In this document: one piece after another, positions 42,998 through 50,427 of the stretch
Position numbering within the stretch: position 1 is the stretch's first letter
How the letters are laid out: every line of letters begins with the position of its first letter
Origin: Pseudanabaena galeata CCNP1313
Lineage (GTDB): Bacteria > Cyanobacteriota > Cyanobacteriia > Pseudanabaenales > Pseudanabaenaceae
Assembly (NCBI RefSeq): GCF_029910235.1
Contig: NZ_CP112874.1
Span: forward strand, 3,410,001-3,474,000
DNA: 64,000 nt
Direction: 5' to 3'
The notes under the pieces: generated by a model
Database searches by the model: none
Seen by the model: only the letters and a program-made list of their open reading frames with translations
What the model was told of the DNA's origin: nothing
Program-made: the position numbers and the translations under genes

Positions 42998-43266
42998 TGA
43001 AGGTCTTATTTGATACAAATGTTATACTAGATGCGGTGTTGGCGCGTGTTCCCTTTGTCGAAAATGCTGCTTATCTTTTCGAGGCAGTGGAACTAGGGAA
43101 GATTCAAGGGTTTATTTCGGCTACGACTGTTACAGATATTCACTATTTGGTAAAGCGTCATACTAAAAGTGCGGAAATAGCGATCGCTACGATTGAGTGG
43201 CTATATCATTTTCTATCGAGTGAACGAGAACTTAATAGAGATTGTCCGAGTGGTAAGTGGGTATAG
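42997..43266 (+). pseudogene. Truncated PIN-domain toxin
   Basis: The frame opens MKVLFDTNVILDAVLARVPF, the start of a roughly 140-residue PIN toxin, and continues with ATTVTDIHYLVKRH to about residue 72. It then diverges into an unrelated tail and stops. The second half, with two catalytic Asp residues, is missing. The break lies close to the spacer repeat at 43288, suggesting recombination at the spacer truncated the gene. Confidence 0.75.
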
Positions 43267-43287
43267 AGATTTGGCTTCTTTATTCGG

Positions 43288-43363
43288 AGGAAGTAGTGGT
43301 ATAGATTAGCGATCGCCATATCAGGTGATCGTTTAACTACATCTGCTTTTAAAGCCGTAAGCC
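43288..43363. repeat. Second TA-array spacer, copy 1
   Basis: Shares GGTATAGATTAGCGATCGCC and the ATCGTTTAACTA...TTTAAAGC segments with 44140-44197 and 44913-44990. Each copy follows a TA module on the plus strand. Unrelated in detail to the spacer of the first island. Confidence 0.8.
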
Positions 43364-43409
43364 ACAATATTAATTTTATATGATATGCTAGTCTCAGCAT
43401 ATTTGTAAT

Positions 43410-43781
43410 GTGAGTAGTTTATTTTTGAAGCCTGTTGAATGGATTGGAAGTTCTCTAGATGATTTAAAAGATTTCCCAAACGAGGTTCAGCAAGTTGTGG
43501 GTTATGCCTTGTATATAGCTCAATGTGGAGACAAGCATCCTATTGCTAAGCCACTTAAAGGGTTTAAAGGTGCTGGGGTTGTGGAAGTGGTAGATGACTT
43601 TGATGGAGATACTTATCGGGCAGTTTATACGATCAAATTTGCTGATGTTGTTTATGTTTTGCATTCCTTTCAAAAGAAGTCGAAACAGGGCATTGCTACT
43701 CCAAAGCAAGATATGGATTTGATTGAAGCAAGACTAAAACGCGCTAAAGAACATTACTCTGAGCATTACAACAAGAAATAA
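43410..43781 (+). CDS. higB: HigB-like toxin (phage Gp49-like family)
   Basis: A 123-residue RelE-superfamily toxin of the Gp49-like type: VEWIGSSLDDLKDFPNEVQQ, KPLKGFKGAGVVEVVDDFDG, YRAVYTIKFADVVYVLHSFQ and KKSKQGIATPKQDMDLIEAR. It starts with GTG at 43410. The XRE antitoxin gene follows 13 bp downstream, the toxin-first order typical of higBA. It probably cleaves mRNA on the ribosome. Confidence 0.9.
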   Translation: MSSLFLKPVEWIGSSLDDLKDFPNEVQQVVGYALYIAQCGDKHPIAKPLKGFKGAGVVEVVDDFDGDTYRAVYTIKFADVVYVLHSFQKKSKQGIATPKQDMDLIEARLKRAKEHYSEHYNKK

Positions 43782-43794
43782 AGGAAGGTGCTAA

Positions 43795-44124
43795 ATGACT
43801 GAAGAGATTAAGGTACAAAAAAGTAGTGGTAATGTATTTGCAGATTTGGGATTAGAGAATTCTGATGAGTTGCTGGTTAAAGCAGAACTTGCTTACAAAA
43901 TCAGCAGTATCATTACTAAGTTAGAAATAACTCAAGTTGAAGCGGCTAAGCTATTGGGAATCGATCAGCCTAAGATGTCGGCTTTGCTCAATGGCAAGTT
44001 ATCAGGATTTTCGACTGTGAGGTTGTTTAGATTTTTAAATTCTCTGGGTCGTGATGTGGAGATTGTAGTGAAAGATAAGCCTAAATCGCGTTCTCAGGCT
44101 CGTACTCAGGTTGTGAGCAGGTGA
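43795..44124 (+). CDS. higA: HigA-like XRE-family antitoxin
   Basis: A 109-residue antitoxin with a helix-turn-helix: KLEITQVEAAKLLGIDQPKM followed by SALLNGKLSGFSTVRLFRFL. The C-terminal RDVEIVVKDKPKSRSQAR is the family's beta tail. It neutralises the toxin encoded upstream and likely represses the operon. Clear ribosome-binding-like GGAAGG precedes its ATG. Confidence 0.92.
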   Translation: MTEEIKVQKSSGNVFADLGLENSDELLVKAELAYKISSIITKLEITQVEAAKLLGIDQPKMSALLNGKLSGFSTVRLFRFLNSLGRDVEIVVKDKPKSRSQARTQVVSR

Positions 44125-44139
44125 AGTGTTTGGCTGGTT

Positions 44140-44197
44140 GGAAGTAGTTGTATAGATTAGAGATCGCCATATCAGGCAATATAAAGCTTTATGCCAT
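44140..44197. repeat. Second TA-array spacer, copy 2
   Basis: Shorter, more diverged copy: GTATAGATTAGAGATCGCCA followed by TATCAGGC, directly after the higA stop. Confidence 0.75.
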
Positions 44198-44312
44198 AGT
44201 TCAAAAGTCCATTATAATCTTAATAAGATTACAGGAAGTCACCATAATTGTTGAAATTATCAACAAATGTAGAAGTTTCTTAAAAACATAAATAATAAAT
44301 TCTGTTATTGTT

Positions 44313-44543
44313 ATGCGTAAACAAATTACTGAATATACATCGTCTCTAGATGCTTTAGTAGCTTTGGCTAAGCAGTTGTACAGTTATGAGATTAAATATC
44401 AAACTGATTCAGCCGACTTTTTTGTGCAGTATCAGCAAGGTAAGACGGATGATGATGAAGATAAGTTTGATTGGGCGAGTAATTACCGTCATTATCTAGC
44501 TTTACGACAAGAACTAGAGAGTAAGCTAAGAAATGTCGCGTAA
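44313..44543 (+). CDS. Probable TumA-like antitoxin
   Basis: A 76-residue protein of helices (LDALVALAKQLYSYEIKYQT, FFVQYQQGKTDDDEDKFDWA, then SNYRHYLALRQELE). It overlaps the downstream TumE-type toxin gene by 11 bp. A paired gene in this place, with the W/Y-D..H..L..L pattern, is typical of the TumE partner in cyanobacteria. Function by context. Confidence 0.75.
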   Translation: MRKQITEYTSSLDALVALAKQLYSYEIKYQTDSADFFVQYQQGKTDDDEDKFDWASNYRHYLALRQELESKLRNVA

Positions 44544-44940
44544 TAGTTTTAGGGATTATTTCGATCAAATAGATCAATTTTTGGAAGCTTATTCTGATGT
44601 CTATGTAGAGAATTACAATGCCACAATTCTATCTAGTGAGCGTGCTAATCTCAAACTTCGATTGCGTTTTTATTTCCAATATTTACTTTCTATCAGTGAG
44701 GCTTTGGTTGTTGTAGATGATCAAATTACGGCGATTGATTATCGCTATCATTTCCAAGATGGACAGAACAATCTAATTTTTCGCTATGACAATACGCCCC
44801 ATTTCCCTAATTTGTCGAGTTTCCCTCACCACAAGCATTTGGTAGATAGAGTGATTTCTTGTAGTCAGCCGAATATTGCAATGGTTATTCAAGATGCGAT
44901 CGCTTTTCTTAAGGAAGTTGAAAGTAATGGTATAGATTAG
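44533..44940 (+). CDS. TumE-family (DUF6516) toxin
   Basis: A 135-residue protein. It has the family core TAIDYRYHFQDGQNNLIFRY followed by DNTPHFP..SSFPHHKHLV. The N-terminal half is beta-rich. The last residues (EVESNGID) are encoded by the start of the spacer repeat, so its C terminus was set by the repeat junction. A second member of the family is at 48325-48705. The biochemical target of this family is not something I can state. Confidence 0.82.
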   Translation: MSRNSFRDYFDQIDQFLEAYSDVYVENYNATILSSERANLKLRLRFYFQYLLSISEALVVVDDQITAIDYRYHFQDGQNNLIFRYDNTPHFPNLSSFPHHKHLVDRVISCSQPNIAMVIQDAIAFLKEVESNGID

Positions 44941-44990
44941 CGATCGCCACAACAGACGATTGTTTAACTAACTCTACATTTAAAGCTACC
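44913..44990. repeat. Second TA-array spacer, copy 3
   Basis: GGTATAGATTAGCGATCGCC followed by ACAACAGACGATTGTTTAAC. It begins inside the toxin coding sequence and ends near the next minus-strand gene. Confidence 0.8.
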
Positions 44991-45015
44991 AACTTGTCTG
45001 AATATTCGATAAGTT

Positions 45016-45255
45016 TTAGATCGCAATATCCTTGGGGAAGTTTGCCCACATTTCTTTTCTGGTTGTAGAGAGATCTTCTTCAGTGAGGTTAATATCTATA
45101 TTTGCCCATAAGCCTTTTATACTTTTACTTGGGGTTTTAGAAGCTGTTTTGGCTTGCAAAAATTCAGCAAATTCTAATAGTGCTTGCTGTTTTTCAGGTG
45201 ATAAGGTTTTGATGACTGCGATTAATGTTTCTTCAATTTTAGGTAGTGTTTGCAT
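45016..45255 (-). CDS. Orphan DUF2281-like antitoxin
   Basis: A 79-residue protein. The helix IAVIKTLSPEKQQALLEFAE followed by FLQAKTASK, and the tail KGLWANIDINLTEEDLSTTR with KEMWANFP, match small cyanobacterial antitoxins that normally precede a PIN toxin. No toxin follows here. The frame ends next to a spacer repeat, so the partner may have been lost. Confidence 0.7.
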   Translation of the reverse strand: MQTLPKIEETLIAVIKTLSPEKQQALLEFAEFLQAKTASKTPSKSIKGLWANIDINLTEEDLSTTRKEMWANFPKDIAI

Positions 45256-45273
45256 AGTTTTGCAGTTTTTAAA

Positions 45274-45882
45274 TTACTTTTTGCTGGGAGGTTTAGTTTT
45301 GTCTTGAATCAACAATGGCAATCGTTTGTAAGTCTCAATCATGAGAGTTAGGAAGTTTGATTCATTTAGTTCTCCATCCATCCGAAGTTGAAATGCACCA
45401 ATGACTCCTAAAGCTATAATTGCAGCTATGAGAAGAATAGGAATAATGTACCAAGGTATATAAGCACTTATGACAGCAAATGCTACTGAAACAACAACAA
45501 GAGCAAACAAATAAAATGAGCCTGACATCCAAGGATTTTGCTTATGTCTTGGTGATTTTGGTAGGTCTGGATTTTTGAAATCATTCTCTACAGCGCTATA
45601 AATATTCCCCTTCAAATGACATACCCTAGTTAGATAAGGGGCGGCTGCCGTTTCCTCAAATGAAATTAATCCTTCACTAGACAAATCTTTGAAATTACCT
45701 TGAGCTAACTTTACTTTATCAAGATTTGGATTTCCCCTATAGTTGGAACTCTCAATTTTAATTTCTAATCCATCTAATCCATTAAACCAAAAAATTGTAA
45801 ATTCCTTATCTAAATTTCCATCTTTAACATTTTGGACTAGCCATTTTGCAAGCTCTTTTTGATCATTTGTTAAATTATACAT
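45274..45882 (-). CDS. Membrane protein with two helices, unknown function
   Basis: A 202-residue protein I do not recognise. Residues 1-115 are soluble and acidic (DQKELAKWLVQNVKDGNLDK). Two closely spaced membrane helices follow (FYLFALVVVSVAFAVISAYI and IIPILLIAAIIALGVIGAF), then a short cytoplasmic helix and basic tail. A soluble sensor joined to a two-helix anchor in a TA/defence region is reminiscent of membrane effectors, but nothing in the sequence proves this. It stands alone. Confidence 0.7.
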   Translation of the reverse strand: MYNLTNDQKELAKWLVQNVKDGNLDKEFTIFWFNGLDGLEIKIESSNYRGNPNLDKVKLAQGNFKDLSSEGLISFEETAAAPYLTRVCHLKGNIYSAVENDFKNPDLPKSPRHKQNPWMSGSFYLFALVVVSVAFAVISAYIPWYIIPILLIAAIIALGVIGAFQLRMDGELNESNFLTLMIETYKRLPLLIQDKTKPPSKK

Positions 45883-45915
45883 TTCAAATTTCTCCTTAAA
45901 AATAAACTACTTATC

Positions 45916-47019
45916 TTAGTTCTGAAGAGCAAGACTGACTTTTAGAGCATTGAGCTTACTATTATGCTCAACAACCTTATCATACTGCAACCGCCCAACC
46001 ACAATCCCCGCATGAATCCCAAGCCTCTCAGCAAAATCAATCACCTCCTCACGCGATCGCAAAGTATATAACTCCACATCATATTCTGATGGAATTAAAA
46101 AATCCCTTGCCCAAGCATTTGCCTCATCCTCCTGCTGCGATTCAAGGCGATCGCCATGACCAGAATCATCAAGGAAAATATCCTTCTTATCGTGCCGCAA
46201 AATATGCGCTGCCTCATGGAAAAACGTAAACCAAAAGCGATCGTTCTGCTTGCCATACAACGAAAGCTGAATCAAGGCTCTGTGTGGATTTAGCCAACGC
46301 GCCACCCCACTCGTATAAGCACAAGGAATCGCAGGCACGATCGCCAAAATCACACCTGACTCTTTACATAACTGCTTTATCTGCGGCATAAATTCCGCTT
46401 GGGATAAAACTGTTAGTTTCCGTATCTCTTGAACCGCTTTCTCAAACTTGGCTTTATTGTATTTAGGAACATCAGCCTTTTCCGCCTCAATCTCGCCCAA
46501 ACGTAACCAAGCCGAAATCGCACCCACATTACTTTGTTCCTTGCGAGTGCGGCGAAAAGCTACCTGTTTTTGTTCGTAGCAAGTTTCCCAATTATCAGGA
46601 GAAGCTACCCCAAAAAGGTGAAGTAAATCCTTCACAATCTCAGGCTTATTTTTAGTATCTAAGCGTCGTTTGGCGATCGCTCCCTGTTTCATAAGATCTT
46701 TAACAGGAAGACGATCTAGCCAAGAAACCCAAGACTGTAAACGTTCTCTTTCTTCAATCTGTACCAATTGAGCGCGATATTGAGCCTCTCGCCGCAGCCA
46801 AAACTCTGGCGAACTGCCAATTACCCTTGATAACTTTTGGGCAGATTCCTCAGTAATGGGAACCTTGGCATTAATTAATAAACTAACGTGTTTTTCGGTA
46901 TAGCCCAGACGCTCAGCCAGTTGTGATTGCGTCCAGTCCCGTTCTTCGATCGCATCAATAATGGTATCTCCCGGTGGTGATACCCATTCTGGAGTAAAGG
47001 AAAAATCTTGTTCAGTCAT
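45916..47019 (-). CDS. higA: HigA-type antitoxin fused to an ImmA/IrrE metallopeptidase
   Basis: A 367-residue protein. The N-terminal XRE domain (DAIEERDWTQSQLAERLGYT, EKHVSLLINAKVPI) is followed by an ImmA/IrrE zinc peptidase with FTFFHEAAHILRH (HExxH) and DEANAWARDFLIP. Its ATG overlaps the toxin stop in ATGACTGA. HigA proteins of this type bind a HigB-like toxin; the peptidase may cleave regulators on stress, by analogy with ImmA and IrrE. I exclude seven upstream residues. Confidence 0.92.
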   Translation of the reverse strand: MTEQDFSFTPEWVSPPGDTIIDAIEERDWTQSQLAERLGYTEKHVSLLINAKVPITEESAQKLSRVIGSSPEFWLRREAQYRAQLVQIEERERLQSWVSWLDRLPVKDLMKQGAIAKRRLDTKNKPEIVKDLLHLFGVASPDNWETCYEQKQVAFRRTRKEQSNVGAISAWLRLGEIEAEKADVPKYNKAKFEKAVQEIRKLTVLSQAEFMPQIKQLCKESGVILAIVPAIPCAYTSGVARWLNPHRALIQLSLYGKQNDRFWFTFFHEAAHILRHDKKDIFLDDSGHGDRLESQQEDEANAWARDFLIPSEYDVELYTLRSREEVIDFAERLGIHAGIVVGRLQYDKVVEHNSKLNALKVSLALQN

Positions 47020-47314
47020 GGTAATCTCCAATAAATACAATGCAGACTTCAGTTACTTTTGCCCAGTCAATACTGCCATCTTCTTTGTATGGAGTTGGAA
47101 TATTACTTGGTTCAAATACAAGCCGTTCAGCACCTTCAAGAGATACAGCAAACTGACCTAAGCGATCGCCTTTTAAAGGATGAGGCTTTCCATAAACTAG
47201 ATCTTGCACCGATTCGGCTGCCATGAGGTCAGCTAATCGGGCGCGTAGTTTTTTGGAACTTGACTTTGATTCGCAAAACTTACGCAGTTTTACGTTTTTA
47301 AAAGTAACCTTCAT
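47012..47314 (-). CDS. higB: HigB-like killer toxin
   Basis: A 100-residue RelE-superfamily toxin: MKVTFKNVKLRKFCESKSSS, LRARLADLMAAESVQDLVYG, PHPLKGDRLGQFAVSLEGAE and RLVFEPS. The LxGxRxGQFAVSL-like segment holds the basic catalytic surface. It overlaps the HigA/ImmA gene by 8 bp. This is the second HigBA type in the island and is not closely similar to the first. Confidence 0.87.
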   Translation of the reverse strand: MKVTFKNVKLRKFCESKSSSKKLRARLADLMAAESVQDLVYGKPHPLKGDRLGQFAVSLEGAERLVFEPSNIPTPYKEDGSIDWAKVTEVCIVFIGDYHD

Positions 47315-47336
47315 GCTTATATATTTTAACTTTATT

Positions 47337-47351
47337 TTACCAAATTGGTAA
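47337..47351. promoter_or_regulatory. Candidate HigA operator dyad
   Basis: A near-perfect inverted repeat TTACCAAATTGGTAA lies 23 bp upstream of the minus-strand higB start, where an XRE antitoxin would be expected to bind and repress its own operon. The match to any known operator is not tested. Confidence 0.5.
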
Positions 47352-47647
47352 AGATTTAATTCTAGCTCAAAGATGCAACTATAGATTTATCGGTTTAAAA
47401 TTACCTAATATTTAGATTTGATGATCGCGTTATACTGATAGCTAACTAAAATTCAAAATGACCAATTACTTTGCTTAAAGCTGACTGAGTAGGACTTGAG
47501 GAGAGCAAACAATTGTCAGAAGGCGCTCGCCTACGTTCTCTAATATCTAGCAAAAAACAAGAATTTGAAAAAAATCTCTCTGTCTAGCATTAATTTATCC
47601 TCCATGAGATTACATATAATTGACTCAACCCCAATAATTAGGATTCA

Positions 47648-47859
47648 ATGCAAACGATTAACGAACAATACATTGTTAATGCTCAAGGTCAAAGCCTGAG
47701 CATAGTTTTATATCAAAAGCTGCTTGCTCGTCTAGAAGAACTAGAACCTTTGACCTAGCCAAAGAATCGCAGGATGAAGCTATCCCATTCTCCCAAGCGA
47801 TCGCTAAAATTAACCATTCAAGAAATAGAACGCTATCAACTAACTCACAACAAAGATAG
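47648..47859 (+). pseudogene. Frameshifted Phd/YefM-like antitoxin relic
   Basis: The first frame reads MQTINEQYIVNAQGQSLSIV, then LLARLEELE and a stop. One frame over, the text resumes TFDLAKESQDEAIPFSQAIA and stops at 47857-47859. Together these give the complete layout of a small antitoxin (MxTIxExYxVDxxG...YxxLLExLEELExxxxLAxASxDxAIPFxQAIA). A single frameshift near 47745 therefore killed the gene. No toxin accompanies it. Confidence 0.7.
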
Positions 47860-48035
47860 TTGCCTCACCAATAAGCCTAACGACTGATCAGACAACCAAC
47901 ACTACATCATCGCTCTCGTCAAGTGTATCGCGCGAGTAAGTGTCCAGTCAGTTAAAATCGTGAATAGCTTGCCAGCATTGCAATAAAAATAGCCCCAATC
48001 TCACACAATGCAAAATTTATTTGAGGTAAACCATT

Positions 48036-48350
48036 ATGTTGCAACTAGAAATTAAATCTGATTCACCTGATCTCGAAATCGTCCAAAATTTAATCAGAGC
48101 AGCAATTGATGCAGAAATCAAAAACTTACAGCGATCGCTAGATAAAACTAATAAATTCTTGCAAGAATTTGAAAATAAATATCAAATCTCATCCGACCTT
48201 TTTCTCAGCGATTGGACTGCTGAAGACCTCAAAGGCGGCGATGAAGAATATGTGAGTTGGGCAGGTGAAATCAAAATCAAGAAGAGACTAACTAATTCTC
48301 TGCAAAAGTTACAGGCGATCGAATATGTTACTCAACAACTATCAAGCTAA
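48036..48350 (+). CDS. Antitoxin-like partner of the second TumE toxin
   Basis: A 104-residue protein: DLEIVQNLIRAAIDAEIKNL, a helical middle, then ISSDLFLSDWTAEDLKGGDE and EYVSWAGEIKIKKRL. It overlaps the following TumE-like gene by 26 bp. The W..E...D..W.GE..K...L ending is a recurrent feature of these antitoxins. Different in sequence from the partner at 44313. Confidence 0.75.
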   Translation: MLQLEIKSDSPDLEIVQNLIRAAIDAEIKNLQRSLDKTNKFLQEFENKYQISSDLFLSDWTAEDLKGGDEEYVSWAGEIKIKKRLTNSLQKLQAIEYVTQQLSS

Positions 48351-48705
48351 TATCATCGCCACCATTCAAAAATATGTGAATGATGGATGGATTCGATCCT
48401 TTACCTTTTCTGTTGATCCTAGATCCGATTATGTTGGATTTATTCAAGGAAGTTTAGAATTTTTGCAAGGTTCATGTCTATTTTTTAGAGAATATGTTGA
48501 CTTACAAGAATCCACTGAAAAACTTTCATATTCGTTCCATTACCAAGCCCCTGATAACAACTTGATATTTCGTTATGACAATGCAAATCATAAGCCAAAA
48601 CTAGACTATACAGATCATAAACATATCAAAGATAAAATCATTCCCTCCGAAATTCCAGATATTGAACAAGTGATCCTAGAAATTATTACCAATTATTTAA
48701 ATTAA
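48325..48705 (+). CDS. TumE-family (DUF6516) toxin, second copy
   Basis: A 126-residue protein with the same core as 44533-44940: YSFHYQAPDNNLIFRYDNAN followed by HKPKLDYTDHKHIKDKI. N-terminal SLEFLQGSCLFFREYVDL is beta-rich. Its stop TAA lies within the left end (TTAACGT) of the 117-bp palindromic element, so element insertion fixed the C terminus. Confidence 0.83.
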   Translation: MLLNNYQANIIATIQKYVNDGWIRSFTFSVDPRSDYVGFIQGSLEFLQGSCLFFREYVDLQESTEKLSYSFHYQAPDNNLIFRYDNANHKPKLDYTDHKHIKDKIIPSEIPDIEQVILEIITNYLN

Positions 48706-48818
48706 CGTCAGTTCGACGAAAGCGAAAAATGGTAAGAATCGCTAAGCGATTCTTACCATTTTTCGCCATTTGCGGCGTGCAAAGCACGCCGCAAATGGCT
48801 ATATCGAACTCACGTTAA
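48702..48818. repeat. 117-bp TTAACGT palindromic element, full copy 2 (inverted)
   Basis: The reverse complement of the element at 21344-21460, of the same length. Hairpins have apex TAA and AAA where the other copy reads TTA and TTC. It lies at the end of the second TumE gene. Confidence 0.92.
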
Positions 48819-48964
48819 ATTAAATCCCTTATAGAATGCGATCGCATCACCCACGAAAAAGATAGCGGTAATACCAATAATCCAAAAGCCTGATCAGAAG
48901 ATCCGCGATACATCCTTGACCTCGTAAAGTGCGATCGCGCTAGTAAATATAGAGATTTCACAAC
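48819..48964. other. Gap between the TA island and psbA
   Basis: Non-coding. It contains scattered HIP1-like motifs and fragments similar to the text at about 47880-47960 (GATCAGA and CGTAAAGTGCGATCGCG against CGTCAAGTGTATCGCG), perhaps an old duplication. No gene seen. Confidence 0.45.
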
Positions 48965-48996
48965 AAAAAAGCCCCTCCTTGCGGAGAGGCTTTTTT
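48965..48996 (-). terminator. psbA intrinsic terminator
   Basis: GCCCCTCC, loop TTGC, GGAGAGGC flanked by A6/T6, 25 bp after the psbA stop. Unlike the palindromes elsewhere it has a conventional 4-nt loop and one mismatch. Confidence 0.85.
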
Positions 48997-49021
48997 ATTT
49001 CGAGATGACTAGACTAGTCGA

Positions 49022-50104
49022 TTAACCGTTGATAGCAGGAGCAGCCATTGCTACTGGTGCTACATCAACAGCAGCCAAATCGAGAGGGAAGTTGTGAGCG
49101 TTGCGCTCGTGCATTACTTCCATACCCAAGTTAGCGCGGTTGATTACGTCTGCCCAGCTAGGTACTACTCGTCCTTGGCTGTCAGAAATCGATTGGTTGA
49201 AGTTGAATCCGTTCAAGTTGAAAGCCATTGTGCTTACGCCCAATGCGGTGAACCAGATGCCAACTACTGGCCATAGAGCCAAGAAGAAGTGCAAGGAACG
49301 GCTATTGTTGAAGGAAGCGTATTGGAAAATCAAGCGACCGAAGTAGCCGTGGGCTGCAACGATGTTGTAGGTTTCTTCTTCTTGTCCGAACTTGTAACCA
49401 GCGTTTTGGCTTTCGTTTTCGGTTGTTTCACGAATCAAGCTGGAGGTTACGAGTGAACCGTGCATGGCACTGAACAATGAACCACCGAACACACCTGCTA
49501 CTCCTAACATGTGGAAAGGATGCATCAAGATGTTGTGCTCTGCTTGGAATACGATCATGAAGTTGAAAGTACCAGAGATACCCAAAGGCATACCGTCAGA
49601 GAATGATCCTTGTCCGATTGGGTAGATCAAGAATACTGCGGTTGCTGCTGCTACGGGCGCAGAGTATGCTACTGCGATCCAAGGACGCATACCGAGGCGG
49701 TAAGACAATTCCCATTCACGTCCCATGTAGCAGAAAATGCCGAGTAGGAAGTGGAATACTACCAATTGGTAAGGACCACCGTTGTATAGCCATTCGTCGA
49801 GGCTGTCTGCTTCCCAAATGGGGTAAAAGTGCAGGCCAATCGCGTTTGAAGAGGGTACGACTGCGCCAGAAATCATGTTGTTTCCGAATAGCAAGCTGCC
49901 TGCTACTGGTTCGCGGATTCCGTCGATATCGACTGGAGGTGCGCCAACGAAGGCGATGATGAAGCAAATGGTGGCGGAGAGTAAGCAAGGGATCATGATT
50001 ACGCCGAACCAGCCTACATAGAGGCGGTTGTCGGTGCTGGTGATCCAATTGCAAAACTGATCCCAGATGGAAGCGCTTTCGCGTCTTTGTACTGCTGTGG
50101 TCAT
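49022..50104 (-). CDS. psbA: Photosystem II D1 protein, E130 (high-light type) form
   Basis: A 360-residue D1. It binds the reaction-centre chlorophylls, QB, and the oxygen-evolving Mn cluster in the thylakoid. Landmarks: [20 protein letters not shown], Glu130 in YMGREWELS, Tyr161 and Asp170 near [28 protein letters not shown], the QB-site [11 protein letters not shown] and the C-terminal processing region NFPLDLAA. Glu at 130 marks the high-light D1 form rather than Gln130. I use the ATG at 50102-50104 ([13 protein letters not shown]), excluding 51 extra upstream residues. A terminator follows. Confidence 0.98.
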   Translation of the reverse strand: MTTAVQRRESASIWDQFCNWITSTDNRLYVGWFGVIMIPCLLSATICFIIAFVGAPPVDIDGIREPVAGSLLFGNNMISGAVVPSSNAIGLHFYPIWEADSLDEWLYNGGPYQLVVFHFLLGIFCYMGREWELSYRLGMRPWIAVAYSAPVAAATAVFLIYPIGQGSFSDGMPLGISGTFNFMIVFQAEHNILMHPFHMLGVAGVFGGSLFSAMHGSLVTSSLIRETTENESQNAGYKFGQEEETYNIVAAHGYFGRLIFQYASFNNSRSLHFFLALWPVVGIWFTALGVSTMAFNLNGFNFNQSISDSQGRVVPSWADVINRANLGMEVMHERNAHNFPLDLAAVDVAPVAMAAPAING

Positions 50105-50164
50105 TGTTTTATGATTGCGTTTGAAATTATGAATTATGTATGTGGCTTTCGCCAATGAATAAAC

Positions 50165-50191
50165 ATTATCTTCTTTATTGAGTTTTGTAAA
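50165..50191 (-). promoter_or_regulatory. psbA: Candidate psbA promoter
   Basis: On the minus strand TTTACA (50186-50191) and GATAAT (50165-50170) are separated by 15 bp, about 60 bp upstream of the psbA ATG. The spacing is shorter than ideal. Cyanobacterial psbA genes commonly have sigma70-like promoters at this distance. Confidence 0.4.
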
Positions 50192-50249
50192 GTGTTTAGA
50201 ACCCGAATCTATCTGTAGAGATATCCAAACAGATAACAATTCAAATATC

Positions 50250-50304
50250 AAAACCAAAAATATGAGTAGCGGCGCTTCGCGCCGCTACTCATATTTTTGG
50301 TTTT
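50250..50304. repeat. Hairpin element, TATAGC family relative (copy E), apex TTC
   Basis: The arm starts AAAACCAAAAATATGAGTAG and closes GCGGCGC-TTC. The right flank TTTTATGTTCTAAGCAAAAC matches copy D at 32117-32232. It sits upstream of the psbA promoter region. Confidence 0.82.
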
Positions 50305-50387
50305 ATGTTCTAAGCAAAACTTACGTTGCTATCAAAAAGGAGCAGCTATTTTTAGTTTTCAAAACCCTTACTGGTTTTGCCAATCTG

Positions 50388-50426
50388 AAATATGAGATGA
50401 GGCGCGAAGCGCCTCATCTCATATTT
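50388..50426 (-). terminator. Palindrome at the end of the LuxR gene, apex GAA
   Basis: AAATATGAGATGAGGCGC-GAA-GCGCC..., a perfect 18-bp arm 1 bp beyond the stop of the LuxR-family gene. It may end that transcript. Confidence 0.65.
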
Positions 50427-50427
50427 C

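Larger units (their letters stand above)
47315..48035. other. 720-bp gap with a frameshifted antitoxin relic
   Basis: Apart from the relic at 47648-47859 I see no gene. The first part holds the divergent promoter region of the HigBA operon (TTACCAAATTGGTAA-type dyad at about 47337-47351, a possible HigA operator). The last part (47890-48020) is non-coding with no repeat recognised. Confidence 0.55.

Noticed and set aside
43288..44990. Spacer repeats as a CRISPR array or integron attC sites
   Set aside because: Spacing is gene-sized, the copies are diverged, and they do not show attC R/L boxes or an integrase gene nearby.
49603..49959. 118-residue plus-strand ORF over psbA
   Set aside because: Arg/Leu-rich antisense reading of the highly conserved D1 coding sequence.
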